64,000 nt of DNA, taken from the NCBI GenBank assembly GCA_903838035.1, contig CAILWW010000010.1:1-64000 (forward strand). Direction: 5' to 3'. Made by a program: the position numbers and the translations under genes. Under the pieces are notes generated by a model that was not told where the DNA came from, ran no database searches, and worked only from the letters and a program-made list of their open reading frames with translations. Within the stretch, counting starts at the first letter, position 1; each line of letters starts with the position of its first letter. The DNA is from an uncultured Actinomycetes bacterium (GTDB lineage Bacteria; Actinomycetota; Actinomycetes; Nanopelagicales; Nanopelagicaceae). This document shows positions 9,442-18,182 of the stretch, piece after piece.

Positions 9442-10298
9442 TAGGCAAATGAACCAAAGAGGCGAAGAGCGTTATCAGATACGACCCGTGCAAGTTCATT
9501 TACATCTTCGCCTCGCTCCTCGGCAATAAAGCGAAGTATCGTAGGAATCTGTGCTGGCGTATTGAGTGAGCCACGATTAGGCATTGGCGCCAAAAATGGA
9601 GAATCAGTTTCCACGAGCAACTGTGAATGAGGAACTAGCTTGACCGCCTCGCGAAGCGCTGGTGCGTTCTTAAAGGTCACAGTGCCGGCAAAAGAGAGGA
9701 TGTATCCGGCATCGATACATTCGCGCGCCATTTCGGCGTCACCAGAATAGCAATGGAAAATCGTCTTCGTCGGCGCTCCGACCTCGAGCAAAGTATCGAG
9801 AACTTGGCGGTGCGCATCTCGATCATGAATGACCAGCGCCTTCTCTACCTGCTTTGCCAATTCAATATGGCGCTTGAAGGAGTAGATCTGTTTTTCGCGG
9901 AGGGCTTCTTCTGTTCGAAAGAAATCTAAACCGGTTTCACCAATCGCGCGAACTCGTGGATGTGTAGCTAATCGCTCGATAATTGCCAGATCTGCTTCGA
10001 GATCAGGAACTACCGGTGCCTCATTTGGGTGCAGTGCAACGGCGGCGAGAACTACACCTGGAAAGTGTTCTGCTAATTCAACGCACCACTGTGATTGTTC
10101 TGCGGAATATCCAACTTGCACCAAGCGATCTACGCCAACCGACTTCGCATCGGCGATGACTTTTGCAACTTCTGGCGATTGTGGCGAAGTGTTCGTGACT
10201 ATCTCTAGGTGCGCGTGGGCGTCAACCGTAAAAACTTGGAGCGGCTCGGGCAGCGGACCGGGTTGCCGATCGATATCTCGATTGTGGCGATCGGCCAT
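9441..10298 (-). CDS. tatD: TatD family hydrolase
   Basis: DAHAHLE, AIGETGLDFFR, LVETDSPFLAP. Confidence 0.93.
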   Translation of the reverse strand: MADRHNRDIDRQPGPLPEPLQVFTVDAHAHLEIVTNTSPQSPEVAKVIADAKSVGVDRLVQVGYSAEQSQWCVELAEHFPGVVLAAVALHPNEAPVVPDLEADLAIIERLATHPRVRAIGETGLDFFRTEEALREKQIYSFKRHIELAKQVEKALVIHDRDAHRQVLDTLLEVGAPTKTIFHCYSGDAEMARECIDAGYILSFAGTVTFKNAPALREAVKLVPHSQLLVETDSPFLAPMPNRGSLNTPAQIPTILRFIAEERGEDVNELARVVSDNALRLFGSFA

Positions 10299-10301
10299 TA
10301 A

Positions 10302-11861
10302 TTACTTAGCTTCCTCAAGGCGTGGAAAGAGAACCGCGCCTTTCGTCACAGCACTTCCCTCAGGGAGTTGGCCCCAAGTCGAGATACCGGAGATTCGTTG
10401 ATCAGCGATTGCGCCAATTGCCGTATCTGCACCGATGCTCTGCCAGAGAATTTCACAAGTAGCCGGCATGACTGGATGCAGAAGTACGGCCAGCGCGCGT
10501 ACTGATTCGATGGTGTTATATAAAACTTCATTTAACTCAACAGTGCGGCTCTCATCTTTGGCAATCGCCCAAGGTTCTTTCTCGGTGACATAGCCATTAA
10601 CCTTCTTGCAGAATTCCATAATCGCGCCAATACCGCCTTGGAAATCTAGGGCGAGCATTGATTTATCAGCAACTTCAACCGCATCTGTGAGGGCTTTCGC
10701 TAACCCAGCATCATGAGCAACCGCGGGAACGGTGCCACCGCTGTACTTCTCGATCATCGCAGTGATTCGGGAGGCGAGGTTTCCAAAATCGTTTGCTAGC
10801 TCGCTGGTATATCGAGCGCCCATATCTTCCCAAGAGAATGAACCATCAGTGCCAAATGGAATAGCGCGAAGGAAGTAATAGCGGAAGGCATCTACGCCAA
10901 AGTGATCTGTAATGTCCTTCGGGGCGATACCGGTTAACTTGCTCTTACTCATCTTCTCGCCGCCAACAAGTAACCAACCATGGGCAAAGATTTTTTCTGG
11001 AACAGGAAGGCCGGCGGCCATTAACATTGCTGGCCAGATGACGGCGTGAAAGCGCAAAATATCTTTTCCAACTAAGTGCACGTTGGCTGGCCAGAACTCT
11101 TCAAACTTCTTCGCACCTTCAGAACCCGGCTCATCGCCAAGGCCAATTGCAGTTGCGTAATTGAGTAGCGCATCGAACCAGACGTAAATAACTTGTTCGG
11201 TATCCCAAGGAACCGGGATACCCCAATTAAAGGTAGAGCGCGAGATCGAAAGATCTTTTACTTCACCGTGCAGAAAAGAGAGGACCTCATTGCGAGCACT
11301 TGTGGGTTCACAGCTCTCCGGGTGCTTGGTGTACCGCTCAATTAGGGCTGGAACGAAAGCAGAGAGTTTGAAGAACCAGTTCTCTTCACTGAGCGTTTCG
11401 ACCGGGCGGCCATGTACTTTGCACTTGCCTTCCTCGAGATCGCCCGGGAGTTTAAACTCCTCGCAACCGATGCAATATGGGCCTTCATACTTTGCCAAAT
11501 AGATATGTCCAGCATCTTTAAGCCCCTGTAGAAAGCGTTGGACTCGGCTTTCATGGCGCACTTCGGTAGTGCGGATGAAATCATCGTTAGCAATATTGAG
11601 ATCTTTCCAAACCGGCTTCCAGGCTTCTTCAACGAGTCGATCGCACCAAGCTTGTGGAGTAACACCATTCTTCTCCGCGGCATTCATGACTTTCTCGCCA
11701 TGCTCATCGGTCCCTGTAAGGAACCAGACCTGTTCGCCTTTTGCGCGGTGCCATCTCGTAAGTACATCGCCAGCAACGGTCGTGTAAGCGTGGCCAATAT
11801 GAGGGGCGTCATTGACGTAGTAGATAGGTGTCGTCAAATAGAAAGAGTTCTTGGCCGCCAT
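10302..11861 (-). CDS. metG: Methionyl-tRNA synthetase
   Basis: TTPIYYVNDAPHIGHAYT and GGEKMSKSK motifs. Confidence 0.97.
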   Translation of the reverse strand: MAAKNSFYLTTPIYYVNDAPHIGHAYTTVAGDVLTRWHRAKGEQVWFLTGTDEHGEKVMNAAEKNGVTPQAWCDRLVEEAWKPVWKDLNIANDDFIRTTEVRHESRVQRFLQGLKDAGHIYLAKYEGPYCIGCEEFKLPGDLEEGKCKVHGRPVETLSEENWFFKLSAFVPALIERYTKHPESCEPTSARNEVLSFLHGEVKDLSISRSTFNWGIPVPWDTEQVIYVWFDALLNYATAIGLGDEPGSEGAKKFEEFWPANVHLVGKDILRFHAVIWPAMLMAAGLPVPEKIFAHGWLLVGGEKMSKSKLTGIAPKDITDHFGVDAFRYYFLRAIPFGTDGSFSWEDMGARYTSELANDFGNLASRITAMIEKYSGGTVPAVAHDAGLAKALTDAVEVADKSMLALDFQGGIGAIMEFCKKVNGYVTEKEPWAIAKDESRTVELNEVLYNTIESVRALAVLLHPVMPATCEILWQSIGADTAIGAIADQRISGISTWGQLPEGSAVTKGAVLFPRLEEAK

Positions 11862-11863
11862 GG

Positions 11864-12730
11864 TTACATCTTATCCTGCGGTGAACTCTTCTTATCTCCC
11901 TGAATCTTGCTGGCTACCATAGCGTCGAAGACATCTCGTTTTGCGGCGCCGATTTCGTGTGCAACTTCTGCAATCGCTTCCTTGCGCGGCATTCCCGCGC
12001 TCTCTTTCGCCATAACTAGATTGATGTAATCGCTCTGCGAATAACTTTGGGAGGTGGGATCAAAGCCTTCGAAGACAACAGTGATCTCGCCCAGAACCTC
12101 ATTCTGCTCGGCCCAATCAGATAATTCTTGGGCGCTGCCCCGAATGGTCTCTTCATAAGTCTTGGTCATCTCCCGACAAATTGCGCCTGCTCTCTTCTCT
12201 CCAAATACGGCGAGGGCATCGGCGAGGAATTCTGGAAGTCGATGTGGTGCTTCAAAGAAGATCATGGTTCGCTCTTCTCGTTCCAGTTTCTTGAGCGCGC
12301 TGAGTCGGGCTCCACCAGTTCGTGGCAAAAATCCTTCAAAGCAGAAGCGATCAGTGGGAGCGCCAGAGAGCAGCAGCGCAGTTGTCACAGCACTTGGGCC
12401 GGGAATTACTTTAATTTCAATCTTTGATTCCAAAGCCGCTCTAATTAATCGATATCCAGGATCGCTAACCCCCGGCAAGCCAGCATCGGTAATTACTAGA
12501 AGATCATTTCCGGATTTCATAATCGCAAGCAATTCATCCACTCGTTCAATTTCATTACCCTCAAAGAATGAGATCACGCGCGCGGTATAGACAATTCCAA
12601 GGTCCTTACAAAGGCGGGAGAACTTACGTGAATCCTCGGCGGCAATATGGGTTGCCTGGACAATCGCCTCCTTCACATGCTTGGAGGCATCGCGCGGATT
12701 GCCAAGCGGAGCTGCGGCCAGGATTAGCAT
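11864..12730 (-). CDS. rsmI: 16S rRNA (cytidine1402-2'-O)-methyltransferase
   Basis: LAAAPLGNPRDAS, VITDAGLPGVSDPGYRL, IPGPSAVTTAL; divergent from pmt. Confidence 0.95.
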   Translation of the reverse strand: MLILAAAPLGNPRDASKHVKEAIVQATHIAAEDSRKFSRLCKDLGIVYTARVISFFEGNEIERVDELLAIMKSGNDLLVITDAGLPGVSDPGYRLIRAALESKIEIKVIPGPSAVTTALLLSGAPTDRFCFEGFLPRTGGARLSALKKLEREERTMIFFEAPHRLPEFLADALAVFGEKRAGAICREMTKTYEETIRGSAQELSDWAEQNEVLGEITVVFEGFDPTSQSYSQSDYINLVMAKESAGMPRKEAIAEVAHEIGAAKRDVFDAMVASKIQGDKKSSPQDKM

Positions 12731-12762
12731 GGCGCAATTCTCTCAGGCTTTAGGCTTGCCCT

Positions 12763-14112
12763 ATGACGCCGGCGGTAAAGATTCAACAGCGAGATTGGCT
12801 GACGGCGCTGGCCTTGGCGAGTATTGGGGCGCTCTTTCGCCTCTGGCACTTAGCTTCGATCAAAGGATTTATCTTTGATGAGATTTATTATGCAAAGGAT
12901 GCCCACTCATTAATTCAGCACGGCGTTGAGCTAACCGCAAATGGAGCTCCGGATTTCATCGTGCATCCCCCAATGGGCAAATGGCTGATCGGCCTTGGCA
13001 TACAGGCCTTTGGTTTCAATGAATTCGGATGGAGAATCGCGGCGGCTTTGATAGGAAGTGCATCCATAGCGCTGATGTACTTCACCGCCCAAAAACTCTT
13101 TAATAAGTACTTCATCAGCGTTCTGGCTTCAACCCTCATTCTCCTCGATGGACTTCACCTAGTTCATTCCCGAACCGCTTTGCTCGATATATTTCTGATG
13201 TTCTGGCTCCAATGCGCGCTGCTAGCTCTTCTTAACAGTAAACATATTTGGACCGGAATATTTCTCGCACTAGCGACCGCAACTAAATGGACTGGCCTCT
13301 ATTACATACTTTCGATTTTTCTCTTCGTACTCTATGTTGATTATCGTTCTCAAAAAGCGATGGAGAAATCAAAACCACTCTTGACCACCGTAAAAGATTT
13401 TCTTCCAAAGCGAATACTCCAATATTGGATTGTTCCAACATTGATTTATCTCTCCACATTTCTTGGCTGGTTCTTTAACAGGAGTGGTTATGACCGGGCG
13501 TGGGCGAGCCATCGCGGTGGATTCTGGAGTTTTATCCCTGCTCCGATTCGCTCCCTGCTTCATTATCAAAGCGAAGTATTGAACTTCCATAAGAATCTTC
13601 ATGACCCACATCCATATTCTGCCAACCCGTGGAGCTGGCTGATCATGGGTCGTCCGGTAAGTTTTTATTACACCGAATCCGCCACCTGCGGTTCTAAAAA
13701 ATGCGTACGTGAAGTGCTCGGACTCGGTACTCCGATTCTTTGGTGGCTCGCCACTGTCTCGCTGCTAACCCTCTTTGGATATTGGCTCACTCGTCGCGAA
13801 TGGCGAAGTGGCTTGATTTTGATAATGGTCTGCGCTGGTTACCTTCCATGGTTCGCTTTTCAAAAGCGCACCATGTTTAGTTTTTACGCGATTGCATTTG
13901 AACCCTTTCTCATGCTTGCTATCGCATATCTATGTAATGAATTATTGAGTACCAGTAGGAATGAACGAGAGCTAAAACTCCGCAAAAAAGCTATTTTGGG
14001 GGCGCTATTACTTATTGCTATATGTTTTATTTACTACTTGCCGTTGTATCTCGGCCAATCAATCAGCTATTCCGCTTGGCTGGCACATATGTGGCTGCCA
14101 TCGTGGATCTAA
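12763..14112 (+). CDS. Dolichyl-phosphate-mannose-protein mannosyltransferase family
   Basis: PMT/GT39: FIFDEIYYAKDAHSL, FIVHPPMGKWLIGLGI, multiple TM segments; rsmI/pmt divergent pair is conserved in actinobacteria. Confidence 0.92.
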   Translation: MTPAVKIQQRDWLTALALASIGALFRLWHLASIKGFIFDEIYYAKDAHSLIQHGVELTANGAPDFIVHPPMGKWLIGLGIQAFGFNEFGWRIAAALIGSASIALMYFTAQKLFNKYFISVLASTLILLDGLHLVHSRTALLDIFLMFWLQCALLALLNSKHIWTGIFLALATATKWTGLYYILSIFLFVLYVDYRSQKAMEKSKPLLTTVKDFLPKRILQYWIVPTLIYLSTFLGWFFNRSGYDRAWASHRGGFWSFIPAPIRSLLHYQSEVLNFHKNLHDPHPYSANPWSWLIMGRPVSFYYTESATCGSKKCVREVLGLGTPILWWLATVSLLTLFGYWLTRREWRSGLILIMVCAGYLPWFAFQKRTMFSFYAIAFEPFLMLAIAYLCNELLSTSRNERELKLRKKAILGALLLIAICFIYYLPLYLGQSISYSAWLAHMWLPSWI

Positions 14113-14113
14113 A

Positions 14114-14851
14114 TTATTCGCTAACTGCCTTGTTCTGCTTGGCAGCAGCTTCTTCGGCTAGTACTTGATCAAAGAGATCGTCGCGAGTTGGTAGCACCTC
14201 TTCGACTAGCTTCTTCTGCTCCTCAAGCCATTTACCAGGAACAGTTAAATCAATAACGCGTTGAGAAACGATTGCCTTAGGCGCAGATACATATGTTGGG
14301 GCAGGAATACGAATTGGTTGCCACGATGGACTTTCTTTTGGAATCACGACCACGCCAGCGCCATCAGTTCGCTCTGAAAGTGGAATCCAGTGATCAGTAT
14401 TTTCTGGACGATTTGCTAATGAAATCTTTTCGATTGGCTCGGTAATTACCCGAGCAGCACTAATAGTTGCAAGCGCCTTAATGCGACGAGCTTTCTGCTG
14501 GGAAACGCGAATCTGTCTGCGGGTATGCGCGATATAAATTCCTAGACCCGAGATTGGAATTAGAAGAATTGGGGCAGCAATTAAACCTGCAAGCGTGAGA
14601 GCCGATGCAATGAGTAGAGCGATAAAAATTGAGGAGAAAACAATTCTGCGTTGGTGAATTTGCGCTTCGTGGCTAATGCGTGGTGCAGGTTCAAGTGCAG
14701 TTGCCGAACCGCTGTCGGTCACAGTGCGCATTGCGCTCTTATAACGTTCTTGGGTGCGACCAGATGCATCATCATGTGTGGAAATCCAACGCGGTAGAAA
14801 ATAGGCCACCCACATCCCAAGGATGATGAGGTAGATAAAACCAGAGGCCAT
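14114..14851 (-). CDS. SepX/GLPR-like actinobacterial membrane protein
   Basis: N-terminus MASGFIYLIILGMWVAYFLPRWISTHDDASGRTQERYKSAMRTV resembles the SepX N-terminal TM pattern (SGLIYAVIVGAWAAYLVPMWLRR.DE...ERFS.A.R), followed by a second TM pair; sits next to rimJ and the gephyrin-like gene as in other actinobacteria. Confidence 0.75.
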   Translation of the reverse strand: MASGFIYLIILGMWVAYFLPRWISTHDDASGRTQERYKSAMRTVTDSGSATALEPAPRISHEAQIHQRRIVFSSIFIALLIASALTLAGLIAAPILLIPISGLGIYIAHTRRQIRVSQQKARRIKALATISAARVITEPIEKISLANRPENTDHWIPLSERTDGAGVVVIPKESPSWQPIRIPAPTYVSAPKAIVSQRVIDLTVPGKWLEEQKKLVEEVLPTRDDLFDQVLAEEAAAKQNKAVSE

Positions 14852-14920
14852 GGACGGTAACGATAATTCCTCAAGCGTGAAAAGGTAGGGATTTGAGCGG
14901 TATGTCCTAATTTAATCCAA

Positions 14921-15520
14921 TTAACGAATCAACGGATTTTCTCGGATATAGGTGGCGTGATCCCGCCATTCGCCATTGATGTGAAGGTATCTGGGGCGAA
15001 TTCCTTCGTAGCTAAATCCAGCTTTTTGCGCGACCCGGGCCGAGGCCTCGTTCTCTGGTCGTAAATTAATCTCTATCCGATGGAGCGCCAGTTCCTTAAA
15101 TCCATAGTGAACCATGAGGTTAACCGCGCGAGTAGTGAGGCCTTGGTTGGCATATTTTTGATCAATCCAATATCCGATATGCGCCCCACGCATGGCCCCG
15201 AAGACAATCCCGCCAAGAGTGATTTGGCCGATAAATTTCAGCTCCGAATTGGAATAGCGCCAGATTCCAAGCGAAATCGAGCGCAAGGCGCGCGCCTCGA
15301 CCGCGTAATGGCGAACCATTTGGAAATAGGAGGGCAGGACGAGGTTGGCATCAGGTCGCCCCTCAATAATGGGACGAGTCGCCTCCCAGGGATTGAGCCA
15401 TTCCCGGTTTCGGTTGCGGACCTCATTCCAGCTTCTGCGATGCGCGAATTTCAGGGGTGCCAACAAGAGTTCCTCATCTCGCAATTTAATCGGCCATGAA
15501 CCGCGAGCATCCTGAGTCAT
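14921..15520 (-). CDS. RimJ-like GNAT N-acetyltransferase
   Basis: GAMRGAHIGYWIDQKYANQGLTTRAV, ENEASARVAQKAGFSYEG. Confidence 0.9.
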   Translation of the reverse strand: MTQDARGSWPIKLRDEELLLAPLKFAHRRSWNEVRNRNREWLNPWEATRPIIEGRPDANLVLPSYFQMVRHYAVEARALRSISLGIWRYSNSELKFIGQITLGGIVFGAMRGAHIGYWIDQKYANQGLTTRAVNLMVHYGFKELALHRIEINLRPENEASARVAQKAGFSYEGIRPRYLHINGEWRDHATYIRENPLIR

Positions 15521-15525
15521 GGCGA

Positions 15526-16455
15526 TTAGTTGTTGCTTCGTTCCAGTAACAAGACATCGACCTTATCTCCGGCAGCAAAGCCCTCGCGCTCTTCGTTGAC
15601 CATTATTAATCCCATGGCGTTGGAGAGCGCCAGTAGATTTCCTTGGTCTGGCAGCGCCGTCACGGCATAGGTATTTCCTTCTGGGGCGATAGTTGCCCGC
15701 ACAAAAGATCGAGCTCCTTTAGCGCTAGGGGCAGAATTTTTCATGATGCCGGTGACCTTATTGCGGAAGATATTTTTGGCGCCCAGCATGGTGCGAATCA
15801 TGGGGCGAATAAATACTTCCGCGCTGATGAAAGCTGAAACTGGATCTCCTGGAAGTGTCACCACAGGCGTTTTATCGGGGCCAATGAGGCCATAGTTATG
15901 AGCACCAGTATCACTCATTCGCGGCTTGGCGGTGGTGACTGAGCCAAGCTTATTAAGGACCGCTGTGATTAATTCAAAGGATTCGTCATGAGACTCTCCG
16001 CTGATAACAATTAGGTCGGCCCGAACCAATTGATCTTCAATAATAAGTTGGAGCTGCTCCTCATTCTCCGGGATGGTGTGCACTCGGTATGCGGTAGCTC
16101 CCGCTTCCCGAACCGCGGTCGTAAGCATCCAAGAATTTGTCTCGAACTCATCTTCATAATTTGAAAGTGGTTGTCCCGGTTCAACCAGGTCATCGCCAGC
16201 AGAGATGATCACGACTCGCGGATGTGGCCTAGTCGGTAATCGGTTGAGTCCAAGTGAAGCGGCCAGGGCAATCTGAGCAGAGCGCAGGCGGGTTCCAGAT
16301 TTAAGGAGGAGCTCCTCGCCGGCATAAATATCCTCGGCCAAACTGGCTCCGTGCGCATCTAATAACGGCATATCAAATGGAGCGAGTGGTTCGGCAATCT
16401 CCAAAAGAGCCTCGAGCAACTCCTCAGTACTAACGTCGCTGATTTGTTGGTCCAT
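15526..16455 (-). CDS. Gephyrin/MoeA-like protein (short, domain II region absent)
   Basis: Retains VVIISAGDDLVEPGQPL, FETNSWML, TLPGDPVSAFISAE; lacks PPFDNSAMDGYA region and SGGVSxG; 309 aa. Confidence 0.85.
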   Translation of the reverse strand: MDQQISDVSTEELLEALLEIAEPLAPFDMPLLDAHGASLAEDIYAGEELLLKSGTRLRSAQIALAASLGLNRLPTRPHPRVVIISAGDDLVEPGQPLSNYEDEFETNSWMLTTAVREAGATAYRVHTIPENEEQLQLIIEDQLVRADLIVISGESHDESFELITAVLNKLGSVTTAKPRMSDTGAHNYGLIGPDKTPVVTLPGDPVSAFISAEVFIRPMIRTMLGAKNIFRNKVTGIMKNSAPSAKGARSFVRATIAPEGNTYAVTALPDQGNLLALSNAMGLIMVNEEREGFAAGDKVDVLLLERSNN

Positions 16456-16488
16456 GACTAAACCTTACTTCTTAGGTAGCGTATTTCT

Positions 16489-17043
16489 ATGGAACTTCGA
16501 GGTCAGCAGAAGAGTGAGCTACGTAGCTACTTTCGCAAAGAGCGGGAACTTCGATATCTCCCTGGTAGTTGGTTACATGTTTTGGAAAGCGCAGAATTTA
16601 GCGGCGTAAAAGTTATTGCCTCCTATCTCTCTTATGGCACAGAACCTGAAACATCTGATTTAAACCAGGCAATAATCAAGAAGGGCCTAACGCTTCTGAT
16701 TCCATCAATGCAAAGCGATAAGGATTTACTTTGGTATGCCTGGGATGGAGACCCAGCAAAGCTAAGGAAAAAAGGGAAGATTTTGGAGCCGGTAAAAGGC
16801 GAAGCCGTAGATCCTTCAATGATCGAGGCAGCCATTGTTCCGACGCTGCATGCAAATAGGAGTGGCTACCGCCTCGGTCAAGGAGGAGGCTCCTACGATC
16901 GAGCGCTCTCCAAGATAACTGGTTGGAAGTTAGGCCTCATTTATTCTGGAGAACTTACCGCCGAAGAGCTGCCCATTGAGCCGCATGACCAGAAGCTAGA
17001 TGCGGTTGCAACACCGGAGATGATTGTGAGATTTGCGAATTAA
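16489..17043 (+). CDS. 5-formyltetrahydrofolate cyclo-ligase
   Basis: RSGYRLGQGGGSYDRAL and N-terminal KSELRSYFRKER. Confidence 0.92.
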   Translation: MELRGQQKSELRSYFRKERELRYLPGSWLHVLESAEFSGVKVIASYLSYGTEPETSDLNQAIIKKGLTLLIPSMQSDKDLLWYAWDGDPAKLRKKGKILEPVKGEAVDPSMIEAAIVPTLHANRSGYRLGQGGGSYDRALSKITGWKLGLIYSGELTAEELPIEPHDQKLDAVATPEMIVRFAN

Positions 17044-18179
17044 AGGTCTTCTAAGTGGCGGGCAATCACAATTCGCTGAACCTGGTTTGTTCCCTCGTAA
17101 ATTTGAGTGAGCTTTGCATCTCGCATCATTCGTTCTACCGGGAAATCACTGACATAACCGTAGCCGCCAAGAATTTGAACCGCATCAGTCGTCACCTTCA
17201 TTGCCACATCAGTGGCGAAGCATTTAGAAGCGGCGGAGAAGAAGGTTAAATCTTCTTCGCCGCGCTCAGACTTAACCGCAGCGGCATAGGTCAAAGATCT
17301 GGCAGCTGCAATATTCATCGCCATATCGGCCAACATAAATTGAATCCCTTGAAAATCAAAGATTGGCTTTCCAAATTGCTGACGCTCGTGAGCATATTTA
17401 TTGGCAAACTCAAATGCGCCTTGGGCAATACCCAAAGCTTGGGCAGCGATGGTGATTCGGGTGTGATCCAAAGTCTTCATCGCTAAAGCAAAGCCAGTTC
17501 CTACTTCACCAAGCCGGCGATCATCGCTGATACGTACTGAATCAAAATAAACTTCTCGAGTAGGAGATCCCCGAAAGCCCATCTTCTTCTCGTGGGCGCC
17601 AAATGAAACTCCGGCATCGCTCTTCTCCACAATAAATGCGGTGATGCCTTTCGCACCAAGGGTTGGATCTGTGCTGGCAAGAACGGTGTAAAACTCGGAC
17701 TCACCAGCGTTGGAGATCCACTTCTTACTTCCACTTATTACCCAACCATCGCCATCCCGAACTGCCTTTGTCGTCATGGCCGCAGCATCAGAGCCAGCCC
17801 CTGATTCCGAGAGGCAATAGGAAAATCCAGCACCTTTAACGAGCAGCGGTAGATATTTCTGTTTCTGCGCTTCACTTCCGGCGAGAAGTAATGGGACCGA
17901 ACCCAACTTATTTACAGCCGGAATAAGAGAGGAAGATCCGCAGACTCTGGCAATCTCCTCAATGATGATGACAGTTGCCAGCGAGTCAGCACCATCACCA
18001 CTGTATTGCGATGGAACATGCGCGGCGAAGAGTCCTGCTTGTTTAAGAGCCTCACTTGCCTCTTGCGGATATCGGGCCTGTTCATCGACATCATGAGCAA
18101 AGGGAGCAATCTTCTTCTCCGTTAGCGCGCGAACGCTCTCGCGCAGCTCCTCATATTCACTTCCAAAAAGGGCTTCCAC
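17040..18179 (-). CDS. Acyl-CoA dehydrogenase
   Basis: YCLSESGAGSDAAAMTTKA, WISNAGESEFYTV, QILGGYGYVSDFPVERMMRDAK. Confidence 0.95.
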   Translation of the reverse strand: MEALFGSEYEELRESVRALTEKKIAPFAHDVDEQARYPQEASEALKQAGLFAAHVPSQYSGDGADSLATVIIIEEIARVCGSSSLIPAVNKLGSVPLLLAGSEAQKQKYLPLLVKGAGFSYCLSESGAGSDAAAMTTKAVRDGDGWVISGSKKWISNAGESEFYTVLASTDPTLGAKGITAFIVEKSDAGVSFGAHEKKMGFRGSPTREVYFDSVRISDDRRLGEVGTGFALAMKTLDHTRITIAAQALGIAQGAFEFANKYAHERQQFGKPIFDFQGIQFMLADMAMNIAAARSLTYAAAVKSERGEEDLTFFSAASKCFATDVAMKVTTDAVQILGGYGYVSDFPVERMMRDAKLTQIYEGTNQVQRIVIARHLEDL

Positions 18180-18182
18180 AAG

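Noticed and set aside
12162-12590. 142-aa plus-strand ORF
   Set aside because: Antisense to rsmI; Ser/Arg-rich shadow ORF.
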